A stretch of 51,763 nt of DNA from an uncultured Rhodospirillales bacterium (GCA_903928895.1 CAIYSR010000081.1:1-51763), one strand, 5' to 3'; positions 31,581-40,162 are shown, numbered from the stretch's first letter. Numbers and translations are program-made. The notes: generated by a model not told the origin, from the letters alone.

Positions 31581-32575
31581 TAGGTTTCGAACACCCGAGC
31601 CACCTCGGCGGGATCGGCACTCCTGGTAAGGGCGAGTGCCAGCAGCAGGCGGGCCTTTTGCGGCGTCAGGTTGTCCGTCACCAGAATGCCGGCGTCGAGC
31701 AATTTCTTACCCTGGAAGACCCGGCCGCTGCCGGCGCGGGTGCACTGCATGACGACGACGTCGGCGGCCACCGCGGCTTGCATGGCGGTGAAGTCGTCGG
31801 GCGTCGACATGCCGGGGGCGAAGCCCGCGTAGATCAGGCCTTGCGCGCCGGCGGCGACGAAGGCGCGGATTGCGGTGCCGTCACTGCCCGTGTAGCCGTA
31901 TGCGATATCGACGCGCGGCAAGCTCTCCAGTGCGGTCACCTCGAACTCGGTGTCGGGCGCGGCGCGGCGCAGGGGGCGGCGGTAGAACACCACGGCGTCG
32001 CCATCGGCATGACCGAGGGCGCCGAAATCGGCAGCGCGGAAGGTCTGCATCCGGGTGGTCGAGGTTTTCGTCACGTCGCGGGCGGCATGGATTTCGTCGT
32101 TCAGGAGCACCAGCACGCCGAGGCCGCGTGCGTCGGGGCTGGCGGCGGTGCGCACGGCGTTGACAAGATTGAGACCGGCATCGGAGGACAGGGCTGAAAT
32201 AGGCCGCTGGCTGCCGGTGATCACCACGGGGATGCGGGTTTTGAGGGTGAGGGAGAGGAAGTAGGCGGTCTCCTCCAGGCTGCCGGTGCCGTGGCCGATG
32301 ACGACGCCGGCGAGGCCAGGGTCTTCGTGTTCGAGCTTGAGGCAGAGGGCGGCGAGGGCTTTCCAGTCGTCGAAGAAAATGCGCGAGCTCGGGACAGAGC
32401 GATAGGCGACGGGGACGATTTCGGCAACGCGCGCAAGGTCGGGAAGGCGTGCAATGATTTCGTCGGCGGTGAGGGACTGCCCGGTGGCGCCGTAATCCAG
32501 CACATCGAGCGGAGTTGCCCCAATGGACGCGATCGTCCCGCCAGTGCCAATGAACGCCACCCGCGGTCTCGTCAT
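31577..32575 (-). CDS. L-asparaginase family amidohydrolase with a substituted substrate-binding Asp
   Basis: 332 residues, type I/II bacterial asparaginase fold. The first catalytic threonine lies in GTGGTIAS (T14). The second motif, normally HGTDT-x-EETA, reads H95-G-T97-G98-S-LEETAYFL: the threonine is kept but the aspartate that binds the substrate alpha-amino group is glycine. K169 in ARDVTKTSTTRMQTF is retained. The enzyme may prefer other amides. No signal peptide is seen, so it is cytoplasmic. Its 3' end overlaps the convergent vanadium-haloperoxidase-like gene by 4 bp. An amidase operon lies just upstream on the same strand. Confidence 0.9.
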   Translation of the reverse strand: MTRPRVAFIGTGGTIASIGATPLDVLDYGATGQSLTADEIIARLPDLARVAEIVPVAYRSVPSSRIFFDDWKALAALCLKLEHEDPGLAGVVIGHGTGSLEETAYFLSLTLKTRIPVVITGSQRPISALSSDAGLNLVNAVRTAASPDARGLGVLVLLNDEIHAARDVTKTSTTRMQTFRAADFGALGHADGDAVVFYRRPLRRAAPDTEFEVTALESLPRVDIAYGYTGSDGTAIRAFVAAGAQGLIYAGFAPGMSTPDDFTAMQAAVAADVVVMQCTRAGSGRVFQGKKLLDAGILVTDNLTPQKARLLLALALTRSADPAEVARVFETY

Positions 32576-32599
32576 GGTGCCGCCTGCATCAGGCCAAAG

Positions 32600-32680
32600 G
32601 ATAGAAGTTTTTTGTTTCTTTTTTTCAAAAAAGAAGCACTTTCTTTTTTTGGAAAAAAAGAAACAAAGAAACTTTTGCCC
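32600..32680. repeat. Dispersed intergenic palindrome, copy 4 (double, head-to-head)
   Basis: Two T/A hairpins back to back: GTTTCTTTTTTTC...AAAAAAGAAGC and TTTCTTTTTTTGG...AAAAAAAGAAAC, flanked by ATAGAAGTTTTTT on the left and CAAAGAAACTTTT on the right, so the whole forms one long imperfect inverted repeat. It lies at the 3' end of the amidase operon (stop at 32685) and upstream of the asparaginase start. Confidence 0.78.
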
Positions 32681-32684
32681 ATTT

Positions 32685-34127
32685 TCATGCGGTAGCCATC
32701 GGCGGTGTCTCGATCACCACCGGCGGGCGGATGGTATGGAAGCTGGTGTCGCGCTGGTAGGCCTCGATGGCCTGGAACAGCCGGGCCTCGGCAAAGGGGC
32801 GGCCGGCGAGTTGCAGCCCGATGGGGCAGCCGTTGGGATCGAAGCCGCAGGGCGCGCTGATCGCGGGCAGGCCGAGATAGTTGAACGGGCGGGTGTTGAT
32901 CGACACCGCGAGAAAGCGCTGCTCGGTCCCGGCGCCGCCGTTGTCGATGTCGGTCTCGGCGAGCGTCGGCAGCACGGTGGGAATGGTCGGAGTGGCGATA
33001 AGATCGACCCGGTCAAACACCCCGGCGGAGAAGGCGCGAAGGATCGGCCCGCGGCGGGACAGTGATTCGACATAGTAGGTGCCGGGGATGGCCAGCCCCG
33101 GATAGATGCGGCCGGAGAGGTGCTGGGCGTAGTCCTGCGCCCGTTCACGCATCCATTTGGCGTGGATGGCGCCGCCTTCGACGCGCGAGACGATGCCGCC
33201 ATAGGCCGCGATTTCGGCCATGAATGGCAGCACGATCGGCACCAGCGTGGCGCCGCGGGCTTCGAGCACGGCCAGCGCCACCATCACCGCCGCATGGACC
33301 GGCGCGTCGGCGTCGGGCAGCAGGGCATTGGTCGGCACGCCGATGCGCAGGCCTCGCAGATCGCCGTCGAGCGCCGCCTCGTAGTCCGGCACCGCATTGC
33401 GGGCACTGGTCGGATCGCGCGCGTCGTGCCCGGCGATGACGCCGAGGACGCGGGCGCAGTCCCGCGCGGTGCGGGCGAGGGGGCCGACATTGTCGTGGCT
33501 GAACGACAGCGGCATCACCCCATAGCGCGACACCCGGGTCTGCGTCGGCTTGATCCCGGTCACGCCGCAGGCCGCGGCCGGCAGGCGGATGGAGCCGCCG
33601 GTGTCGGAGCCGAGCGAGGCATAGGTCGCGCCCGAGGCCACCGCGGCACCGGAGCCGGACGAGGAACCGCCGGTGATGAACGGCGGGTTCCACGGGTTGT
33701 GGCAGTCGCCGAAGGCGCGGTTGTGGCCGGTCGGGTTCTGCGCGAACTCCGCCATGTTGAGCCCGCCGAAGCTGTAGGCGCCGGCGGCGGCCAGGCGCTC
33801 GACCACCGTGCAGGTGATGTCGGGCACGAAATCGCGGCGGATGGCGGAACCGCAGGTCGCGGGCAGCCCGGCCTGATAGTACATATCCTTGTGTGCCAGC
33901 GGGATGCCGTGGAGCTTGCCGAGCGGTCGGCCGTGCGTCACCGCCGCATCGGCTGCCGCCGCCGCACCCCGGGCGCGCTCGCGGTCGAGCCAGATCACCG
34001 CGTTGATCCTGGGGTTGACCGCGTCCAGCCGGGCCAGACACGCCTCCAGCAATGCCACCGAGGTCACGTCGCCGCTGGCCACCTTGTCGGCCGCCTCCAC
34101 CAGCGTCAGATCGGCGAGCGCGCTCAC
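32685..34127 (-). CDS. Amidase-signature family hydrolase
   Basis: 480 residues. The Ser-cisSer-Lys triad is visible: K80 (PLAHKDMYY), S155 (ITGGSSSGSG) and S179 (GSDTGGSIRLPAA). Length and motifs fit AtzE/GatA-like amidases. The GTG start at 34125-34127 overlaps the TGA of the preceding 66-residue protein (GTGA), and that protein may be a small partner, as AtzG is for AtzE. It hydrolyses an amide to acid and ammonia; substrate unknown. It is the last gene of the AraC/transaminase/small protein/amidase operon. Confidence 0.93.
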   Translation of the reverse strand: MSALADLTLVEAADKVASGDVTSVALLEACLARLDAVNPRINAVIWLDRERARGAAAAADAAVTHGRPLGKLHGIPLAHKDMYYQAGLPATCGSAIRRDFVPDITCTVVERLAAAGAYSFGGLNMAEFAQNPTGHNRAFGDCHNPWNPPFITGGSSSGSGAAVASGATYASLGSDTGGSIRLPAAACGVTGIKPTQTRVSRYGVMPLSFSHDNVGPLARTARDCARVLGVIAGHDARDPTSARNAVPDYEAALDGDLRGLRIGVPTNALLPDADAPVHAAVMVALAVLEARGATLVPIVLPFMAEIAAYGGIVSRVEGGAIHAKWMRERAQDYAQHLSGRIYPGLAIPGTYYVESLSRRGPILRAFSAGVFDRVDLIATPTIPTVLPTLAETDIDNGGAGTEQRFLAVSINTRPFNYLGLPAISAPCGFDPNGCPIGLQLAGRPFAEARLFQAIEAYQRDTSFHTIRPPVVIETPPMATA

Positions 34128-34324
34128 GTGCCGGGCTCCCGCACTGCCTGGAGCGCGGCCTCGAAGCCGGCCGGCTCGTCCTCGAAACGCATGCCGTCAC
34201 GCACGGCCTCGAAGGCGCGGATGGTATTGGCCAGATCGGCCGCAAGCCGCCGCGCCGGCGCGTTGGGCGCGCGCACGCCATGCCAAGTCTCGATCATCGC
34301 CTCGGTGGCGGCCAGGAATTCCAT
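34124..34324 (-). CDS. Small amidase-associated protein
   Basis: 66 residues from the ATG at 34324, one base after the transaminase stop, and overlapping the amidase GTG by 4 bp. The chain EFLAATEAMIETWHGVRAP, RRLAADLANTIRAFEAVRDGMRFEDEPAGFEAALQAVRE looks like a two- or three-helix protein ending in an acidic FEDEP motif. Tiny subunits with a similar acidic end wrap around amidase partners (GatC around GatA, AtzG around AtzE), so it may be an accessory subunit of the amidase. This is inference from length, context and the FEDEP motif. Confidence 0.72.
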   Translation of the reverse strand: MEFLAATEAMIETWHGVRAPNAPARRLAADLANTIRAFEAVRDGMRFEDEPAGFEAALQAVREPGT

Positions 34325-34325
34325 C

Positions 34326-35267
34326 TCAGGGCATCGCCAATTCGTAGCGCACCGGCGTGCTGTGCCAGCCCTCCGCGTGCTTGCGCCAATAGGCATCCTT
34401 CAGCCGTGACGACAGCGGCCCCGGCCGGTCATTGCCCATGATCCGCTTGCCCACCCGCGAAATCGGCATCACTCCGCCCGCCGTGGTGGCGAGGAAGACC
34501 TCGTCGGCGTCCTCCAGCAAAGCCCGGGGAATGTCCTCCACCGCCGCCGGTATGCCCTCCATCGCGCAGAGTTCCAGCACCGATTTCTTGGTGATGCCGC
34601 CAAGGCTGCCATGGGCCGGGGTGCTGACCCTGCCGTCCTTCACCACGAACACGTTGAACCCCGGCCCCTCTGTCAGCAGCCCGGCCGCGTCGCACAGCAC
34701 GACGGTGTCGTAGCCCTCGTCCTGCGCTTCCATCAGCCCGGTCGTCAGGTCGCCCCACATGTAGTTCTTGATCGTCGGATCAAACGAGGCGTCCGGGATG
34801 CGCGGCACCGAGGCAATCCACAAATGCCCGCCCCGCTCCTGCACTTCCGGCGTCAGCACGTCGATCCACGGGATCGCATAGGCCATGAAATGGTTGTCGC
34901 AGTCGCTCAGCTTGCGCGAGCCGCCCACCCGCGGCCGGCCGCGTGCGCACAGCATGGCGACATAGGCATCGCGCAATCCGGTCAGGGCCACGCACTGATG
35001 CAGGATTTCCTCCATCCGCGCCCGATCCTCCGGCGGCGCCAGCCGGCGCTTGCGCATCGAGGTGCTGAAACGATCGAGATGATCTTCGAGCCGGAAAAAC
35101 CCGCCATGGCGCACATGCACCACGTCATAGGTCACGTCCGAGCGGGTGAAGCCCCAGTCCAGCACCGAGATCGTGGCTTCCGCCATCGGCACGAACCCGC
35201 CCCGCGCGTAGGCCGCCCCTCCGGCGAACCGGGCGTTGTCCGGGGGGGCGAGCGAAACATCGTTCAT
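34326..35267 (-). CDS. Class IV PLP aminotransferase, (R)-amine-transaminase-like
   Basis: 313 residues, fold type IV. The PLP lysine is K167 (DPTIKNYMWGDL) and E200 (LLTEGPGFNVFVV) is the conserved glutamate. The N-terminal block DWGFTRSDVTYDVVHVRHGGFFRLEDHLDRF, then GITKKSVLEL, ADEVFLATTAGGVMPIS and the YWRKH tail match the pattern I recall for (R)-selective amine transaminases rather than BCAT or D-alanine aminotransferase. Branched-chain aminotransferase-like function remains the alternative. Its ATG overlaps the AraC stop (ATGA), and the next gene starts one base after its stop. Confidence 0.9.
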   Translation of the reverse strand: MNDVSLAPPDNARFAGGAAYARGGFVPMAEATISVLDWGFTRSDVTYDVVHVRHGGFFRLEDHLDRFSTSMRKRRLAPPEDRARMEEILHQCVALTGLRDAYVAMLCARGRPRVGGSRKLSDCDNHFMAYAIPWIDVLTPEVQERGGHLWIASVPRIPDASFDPTIKNYMWGDLTTGLMEAQDEGYDTVVLCDAAGLLTEGPGFNVFVVKDGRVSTPAHGSLGGITKKSVLELCAMEGIPAAVEDIPRALLEDADEVFLATTAGGVMPISRVGKRIMGNDRPGPLSSRLKDAYWRKHAEGWHSTPVRYELAMP

Positions 35268-36178
35268 GTGGCATGGCCTCCTTGCGGGTCGCGGTGACGG
35301 CGGCGGAATTCGCCCGGGGTCTCGCCGGCCTCGCGCGCGAAAAACCGGGTGAAATAGGCCGGATCGACAAAGCCCAGTCCATAGGCGATCTCGGCCACCG
35401 TCAAGCCGGTGTAGATCAGGCCGCGCTGGGCCTCGAGCACGATGCGGTCATGGATCACCTGCTGCGCGGTCCTGCCGGCATGGCGCCGGCACAGCGCATC
35501 GAGCCGCCCGCGCGTGATCGGCAGCCCCTCCGCAATGTCCGCCACCGCGTGCCTGGCGCGGAATCCCGCCTCCACAGCATCGCGGAAGCGCTGCCACAAT
35601 TCGGCCCCCGGCTGCGCCGTCGCCGTCTCGGGCGGGGCCATCCGCGCGATCGCGACCATCAGCATCTGCACCTGCGCGGCGACCATCGTCGCCATCCCGA
35701 GGGCGCCGAATTGCAGTTCGCGCGCGATCCGTTCGAAGAGTGCGGCGACCGCGGTGGCCTCTGCCCCCCCCTCCGGCAAGGTCAGCACGCGGGCCACATC
35801 CAGGCCGTGCGCCACGCCAGGCTCGATCCCGCGCGCCAGCGAGGCCACATAGTCGCTCGCCAGCGTCAGCACATGCCCCTCGCTGCCGGGCTGCCACGTG
35901 AAACCGTGGACGGACGCCGCCGGCACCACGATCAGGGCCGGGGCGACGAAGCCGATCCGCTCCCGATCCAGCCGCGCCTCGCCGCCGCCCTCCCGCGCCC
36001 ACAGCACCTGTTGCAATCCGTCATGCAGATGCGGCGCGATCTCCCAGTCGTACAACGCCGATCGGCAACTCAACGTCTCGATGTGCACGAAGCCGGGCGC
36101 CGCCCGGTTGGCGTGCTCGCCATAGAGCGAGTAGTGCGGCACCGTGCGGCGCAGGGGGGTGATGAGAGAACGGTCCAT
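35264..36178 (-). CDS. AraC-family transcriptional regulator
   Basis: 304 residues. The N-terminal cupin-like effector domain (about 25-160) contains HLHDGLQQVLWAREGGGEARLDRERIGFVAPALIVVPAASVHGF. The C-terminal 100 residues have two helix-turn-helix units, ITRGRLDALCRRHAGRTAQQVIHDRIVLEAQR and LTVAEIAYGLGFVDPAYFTRFFAREAGETPGEFRRR. This matches PobR-like regulators of aromatic catabolism. It is the first gene of the operon with the transaminase and amidase, and is divergent from a flavin reductase with 64 bp between start codons, so it may control both directions. An in-frame ATG 22 codons upstream is possible. Confidence 0.92.
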   Translation of the reverse strand: MDRSLITPLRRTVPHYSLYGEHANRAAPGFVHIETLSCRSALYDWEIAPHLHDGLQQVLWAREGGGEARLDRERIGFVAPALIVVPAASVHGFTWQPGSEGHVLTLASDYVASLARGIEPGVAHGLDVARVLTLPEGGAEATAVAALFERIARELQFGALGMATMVAAQVQMLMVAIARMAPPETATAQPGAELWQRFRDAVEAGFRARHAVADIAEGLPITRGRLDALCRRHAGRTAQQVIHDRIVLEAQRGLIYTGLTVAEIAYGLGFVDPAYFTRFFAREAGETPGEFRRRHRDPQGGHAT

Positions 36179-36242
36179 GCCGACAGGATGCGCAACCGAC
36201 CGTTGCGCCGCAACCTCCTTTGGCGATTCTCTGTTATCGGGC

Positions 36243-36758
36243 ATGATCCCGTTTGACAAACCACTCGGGGAGCAGGCGTTGGTCGACAAGCAAACCTACC
36301 GGGACGCCATGGCGCGCCTCGCCGCCGCGGTGAACATCATCACCACCACCGGCCCCGGCGGCACCCGCGGCTTCACCGCCTCGGCCGTGTGCAGCGTCAC
36401 CGATACCCCGCCCACCCTCCTCGTCTGCCTCAACCGCAACAGCGATTCGAATCAGGCACTGAAGGACAACGGCATCCTTTGCGTCAACACCCTCGCCGCC
36501 GGCCACGAAGACCTCTCCCCCATCTTCGCCGGCATGACCGGTCTCGAAGGCGCAGATCGCTTTACCCACGGCACCTGGTCCCGCCTCGAAACCGGCGCCG
36601 CCGTGCTCGATGACGCCCTCGTCTCCTTCGACTGCACCATCGCCCAGTCCGTGGAAGTCGGAACCCACACCATTTTCATCTGCGAAGTCCAGGCCGTAAA
36701 AACCAACCCCGCGCCGGGGCTGCTCTACTTCGCCCGAAACTATCATGCGATCGGATGA
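36243..36758 (+). CDS. Flavin reductase (HpaC/RutF-like)
   Basis: 171 residues of the flavin reductase domain: YRDAMARLAAAVNIITTTGPGGTRGFTASAVCSVTDTPPTLLVCLNRNS, SNQALKDNGILCVNTLAAGHEDLSPIFAG, and the C-terminal HTIFICEVQAVKTNPAPGLLYFARNYH. HpaC-type enzymes use NAD(P)H to make free reduced FMN or FAD for a partner monooxygenase. No two-component oxygenase lies in this window. It is divergent from AraC, whose operon handles amines and amides. The transposase remnant begins a few bases after its stop, so a downstream partner may have been lost. Confidence 0.9.
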   Translation: MIPFDKPLGEQALVDKQTYRDAMARLAAAVNIITTTGPGGTRGFTASAVCSVTDTPPTLLVCLNRNSDSNQALKDNGILCVNTLAAGHEDLSPIFAGMTGLEGADRFTHGTWSRLETGAAVLDDALVSFDCTIAQSVEVGTHTIFICEVQAVKTNPAPGLLYFARNYHAIG

Positions 36759-36765
36759 TGCTGTG

Positions 36766-36939
36766 GCGGTGGATCACCACAGTCTTGTAGAGGCCGTTGA
36801 TCGTCTCCTCCAATGCATTGTCATACTTGTCGCCGACGCAGCGAACGGCTGGCGCGCTACCGGCTTCCGCCAGGCGCTCGGTGTATTTCACGAACACGTA
36901 TTGGCTTCCCCTGTCGCTGTGATGCACGAGGCGGGAGCG
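36766..36939 (-). pseudogene. IS3-family transposase (OrfB) fragment
   Basis: A minus-strand frame reads RLVHHSDRGSQYVFVKYTER, AEAGSAPAVRCVGDKYDNALEETINGLYK and VVIHR, the IS3-type integrase core with the second Asp (SDRGSQY) and the Glu (ALEETINGLYK) of the DDE triad. Both ends are cut: a stop lies upstream of SRLVHH, and homology ends after VVIHR, where the GPWRS part should follow. Only about 58 residues remain. Confidence 0.88.
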
Positions 36940-37243
36940 TCACGGCTTGCATTTTAAGATACTTGTCGCCCATATTTTATTGCTTAAGAGCGAATATAGC
37001 ATTTTTGCATGTAAAAGTCGCCCGCCACCCAGCATGGAGTCGGGCACGGCGACGGGATGCCAGCGGACCCAGGTGGCCCAGAGCCAGAGCGCCCCAAGGA
37101 TGGTCATGCGACGGTGCCCGCCGTTTCGCCTTGACCTGATCACAATGGAGCTCCGCGCGCGCGACCAAGCCCTCGTCAATGTTCGTGCGCATGCCTCTCG
37201 AGGCGTAGGGCCACTCGCTGCCGGTCGATAGCGCCTGAGGCCA
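36940..37243. other. Intergenic region after the IS fragment
   Basis: About 300 bp without a supported gene. 36945-37020 is AT-rich, the rest GC-rich. A minus-strand frame contains TILGALWLWATWVRWHPVAV, possibly a gene scrap, but was not recognised. Confidence 0.4.
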
Positions 37244-38245
37244 TCAGCCAGGTCCACCCCAGAGGTTCGGGTTGGGCGGATGGATGAGACTCCCCTCATA
37301 GCGGAGTGCCGAACCACGATCGAATGCCAAATGGAGCGGTCCCTCGAGATCGACGATCTTGGCCTGCTGTGCGACGATCAGGGCCGGCGCGACCCCAAGC
37401 GACGTGCCGATCATGCCGCCGACCATGATCTGGAGGCCGCGCCGCTTTGCCTCCTCCGCCAGCGCGAGTGCTTCGGTCAGCCCGCCGACCTTGTCGAGTT
37501 TGATGTTCACGACCGCATATTTCCCGTCCAGCCGGTCCAGGTCGGCGCGCGATCGGCAGGATTCGTCGGCACAAACCGGGATCGGATACTCCAACCGCGT
37601 CAACGCATCATCCGCATCGGCTGGCAGCGGCTGTTCCACCAGCTCGACCCTGAGGTCGAGCAACACCGGCATGAACGCGTCAAGCTCCGCTGCATTCCAG
37701 CTCTCGTTGGCATCGACGATGATCCGCGACGCCGGCGCCACCTGTCGGACCGCGCGCACCCGTTCGATATCGCCGGCGCCGCCCAGTTCCAACCGGAAGA
37801 TCGGCCGGGCGGAATTGGCGTTGGCCTGCTCGGCCATTTTTTCCGGCGTGTCGAAAGCGAGCGTGAAGGCCGTCATCACCGGCTTCACCGCGCCGAACCC
37901 AGCCATTTCAGCGGCGTTTCGATAGAGGCGGTTCGCATCTAGGTGCCAGAATGCACAATCCAGAGCGTTGCGCGCCGCGCCCGGCGGGAGCGCCTGCTGC
38001 AGCGTGTCCCGGCTGAGGCCCGAGGAGATCGCATCTTTCATCGCCACGAGAGCGGCCATGACGGTTTCGGTCGTTTCACCGTAGCGCCGGATCGGGACAC
38101 ATTCGCCGCGGCCGCCGGCGTCGCCGTCGGAGATTTCAGCCATGATGACGTCGGTCGTGGTCGCGACGCCGTGCGGCGTCGTGATGGGCCGCGCGAGCGC
38201 CCACGCGCGGTGGGTGAGTGTCAGTCTCTGTGGACGTGGCGCCAT
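37244..38245 (-). CDS. Enolase-superfamily dipeptide epimerase/DgcA-like protein with altered KxK motif
   Basis: 333 residues of the mandelate racemase/muconate cycloisomerase group. Metal ligands D178 (IIVDANESWN), E204 (ELVEQPLP) and D227 (VCADESC) are present, as is the NIKLDKVGGLTEA lysine motif (about 247-255). LPPGAARNALDCAFWHLDA and the overall chain resemble N-acetyl-glutamate racemase DgcA and L-Ala-D/L-Glu epimerases. The KxK pair on the second barrel strand, which carries one catalytic base, reads R151-L-E153 (PIFRLELGG). One-base chemistry or loss of racemase activity is possible. The gene stands alone, divergent from the GMC oxidoreductase. Confidence 0.88.
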   Translation of the reverse strand: MAPRPQRLTLTHRAWALARPITTPHGVATTTDVIMAEISDGDAGGRGECVPIRRYGETTETVMAALVAMKDAISSGLSRDTLQQALPPGAARNALDCAFWHLDANRLYRNAAEMAGFGAVKPVMTAFTLAFDTPEKMAEQANANSARPIFRLELGGAGDIERVRAVRQVAPASRIIVDANESWNAAELDAFMPVLLDLRVELVEQPLPADADDALTRLEYPIPVCADESCRSRADLDRLDGKYAVVNIKLDKVGGLTEALALAEEAKRRGLQIMVGGMIGTSLGVAPALIVAQQAKIVDLEGPLHLAFDRGSALRYEGSLIHPPNPNLWGGPG

Positions 38246-38361
38246 ATCCGTTGCAACTCCTTCGGCGGTTGTCAGCGTGGTGCGATCTCATCGCACTCAC
38301 CGGCAACATGTGTCTGCCAGCTGCTGTTGACGGGCGATTTCCGGATCTTAGATAGGCCGCG

Positions 38362-38441
38362 GCGCTGGCGCCAGGGTGCGCATGCGCACGACAGCTGCCA
38401 CGTCGACCTGCTATCCAGGCCAGCGCTGGCATCAGGGTGCG
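38362..38441 (+). repeat. Imperfect direct repeat upstream of the GMC gene
   Basis: GCGCTGGCGCCAGGGTGCG (38362-38380) and GCGCTGGCATCAGGGTGCG (38423-38441) match in 17 of 19 positions and are spaced 61 bp apart, about six helical turns. They lie in the gap between the divergent epimerase and GMC genes and could be operator sites. Confidence 0.4.
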
Positions 38442-38530
38442 AGGCGAACTAACGTGGCCGCCGCGTCGCCCGGCCGGGTGGCGGAAGAAAATGCGACGGC
38501 GCAGCGAGCGAACGAATTGAGGAGGCGGGC

Positions 38531-40162
38531 TTGGAGACCTTCGACTACGTCATCGTTGGTGCCGGCTCGGCCGGCAGTATTGTGGCGAACCGATTGAGCG
38601 AGGATCCAAACGTCACGGTCGCCGTCCTGGAGGCGGGCGGCTATGACTGGAGCCCCTTCATCCATATCCCCGCCGGCTTCATGAAGACCTTCTACGACCC
38701 GCGTGTGAACTGGAAATACGAGATGGAGGAGGGCCCCTGGACGGGCGGGCGGCGGATCTATGCCCCCCGCGGGAAGACGCTCGGCGGATCGAGCTCGATC
38801 AATGGCCATGTCTACAACCGCGGCCAACGCCTCGATTTCGACACCTGGGCGCAATTCGGCAACCGCGGCTGGGGCTACGCCGACGTGCTGCCCTACTTCC
38901 GGCGGACCGAACGGCGGATCGGACCGGGCGATGACGCCTATCGCGGGCGCGAAGGCCAGATCCGGGTCACCGATCTCGAATGGCGCCACCCGCTCTGCGA
39001 TGCCTTCATCGAGGGCTGCGTCCAGAACGGCATCCCGCGCAACCCTGACTACAACGGCGCGAAGCAGGAGGGGGTGTCCTACGTCCAGCGGACGACCTTC
39101 AACGGACGGCGCGAGAGTACCGCGGGCGCCTATCTCCGCCCCGCCATGAAGCGGCCGAACCTGCGCGTGATCACCCATGCGCATGCCTCGAGCATCATTC
39201 TCGACGGCAAGACGGCGGTCGGCATCCGCTACCGGCAGGGCGGGCGCAATGGCACCGACAAGGAAGTGCGCGCCGCCCGCGAGGTCATTCTCTCCGGCGG
39301 AAGCTACAATTCCCCTCAACTGCTGCAACTCTCGGGCATTGGCCCCGCGGATTTGCTGCAATCGCACGGCATCGAAGTCCGCCATGTCCTGCCCGGCGTC
39401 GGCGAGAACCTGCGGGATCACTACGCGCCGCGCCTGGTTGCGCGCGTGCAGAACATCGCCACGATCAATGAAAGTTCGCGCGGCCCCCGCCTTGCCTGGG
39501 AAGTCCTGAAATGGATGACGACACGCAAGGGCATCCTGTCGCTGAATCCGACGCTGGTCTACTGCTTCTGGCATTCCGGCGAGAGTGCGGAAAGCTCGGA
39601 CATTCAGATGACATTCACGCCGGCAAGCTACAACGACGGCGTACAGGGTGAGCTCGAGCGCGAGCCCGGCATGACGGTGGCGGCCTGGCAGCAGCGGCCC
39701 GAGAGCACCGGATACGTGCGCATCCGCTCGAGCAATCCTTTCGAGCAGCCGATGATCCAGCCGAACTATCTCGCCGCCGAGCATGACCGCCGGGTTCTCC
39801 TGGCGGCCATGAAGCTGGCGCGCAAGCTGCTCGCCTCCGATCCGCTGAAGCCCTACTACGCGCGCGAGGATGTCCCGGGCCCGCATGTGCAGACAGACAA
39901 TGAACTCCTGGCTGTTGCGAAGCAGCGCGGAACGACGACGTTCCACCCGATGGGGACCTGCAAGATGGCTCCCGCAACAAATCCCCAGGCCGTCGTCGAC
40001 GACCAACTGCGTGTCCACGGCATAGAGCGCCTGCGCGTCATCGATGCCTCGATCATGCCAATGATGCTTTCGGCGAACCTGAACGCCGCGACGATGATGA
40101 TCGGCGAAAAGGGTGCGGACCTGGTGCGGGGACGAGAACCGTTGCCCAGCGCCGCCATTTAG
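38531..40162 (+). CDS. GMC-family FAD oxidoreductase (choline dehydrogenase-like)
   Basis: 543 residues. The FAD-binding loop DYVIVGAGSAGSIVANRLSE is at the N-terminus, the GMC signature follows as APRGKTLGGSSSINGHVYNRG, and the second signature is GGSYNSPQLLQLSGIGP. The C-terminus has TTFHPMGTCKM with the catalytic His and MLSANLNAATMMIGEKGADL with the Asn. It oxidises an alcohol to an aldehyde; choline, another amino alcohol or a glycol are possible and cannot be chosen here. TTG at 38531 is the likely start, with GGAGG five bases upstream. No betaine-aldehyde dehydrogenase is next to it. Confidence 0.92.
   Translation: METFDYVIVGAGSAGSIVANRLSEDPNVTVAVLEAGGYDWSPFIHIPAGFMKTFYDPRVNWKYEMEEGPWTGGRRIYAPRGKTLGGSSSINGHVYNRGQRLDFDTWAQFGNRGWGYADVLPYFRRTERRIGPGDDAYRGREGQIRVTDLEWRHPLCDAFIEGCVQNGIPRNPDYNGAKQEGVSYVQRTTFNGRRESTAGAYLRPAMKRPNLRVITHAHASSIILDGKTAVGIRYRQGGRNGTDKEVRAAREVILSGGSYNSPQLLQLSGIGPADLLQSHGIEVRHVLPGVGENLRDHYAPRLVARVQNIATINESSRGPRLAWEVLKWMTTRKGILSLNPTLVYCFWHSGESAESSDIQMTFTPASYNDGVQGELEREPGMTVAAWQQRPESTGYVRIRSSNPFEQPMIQPNYLAAEHDRRVLLAAMKLARKLLASDPLKPYYAREDVPGPHVQTDNELLAVAKQRGTTTFHPMGTCKMAPATNPQAVVDDQLRVHGIERLRVIDASIMPMMLSANLNAATMMIGEKGADLVRGREPLPSAAI

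Noticed and set aside
36940-37317. 125-residue minus-strand frame with an aromatic hydrophobic stretch
   Set aside because: Starts inside the epimerase gene and has no start signal; not recognised.
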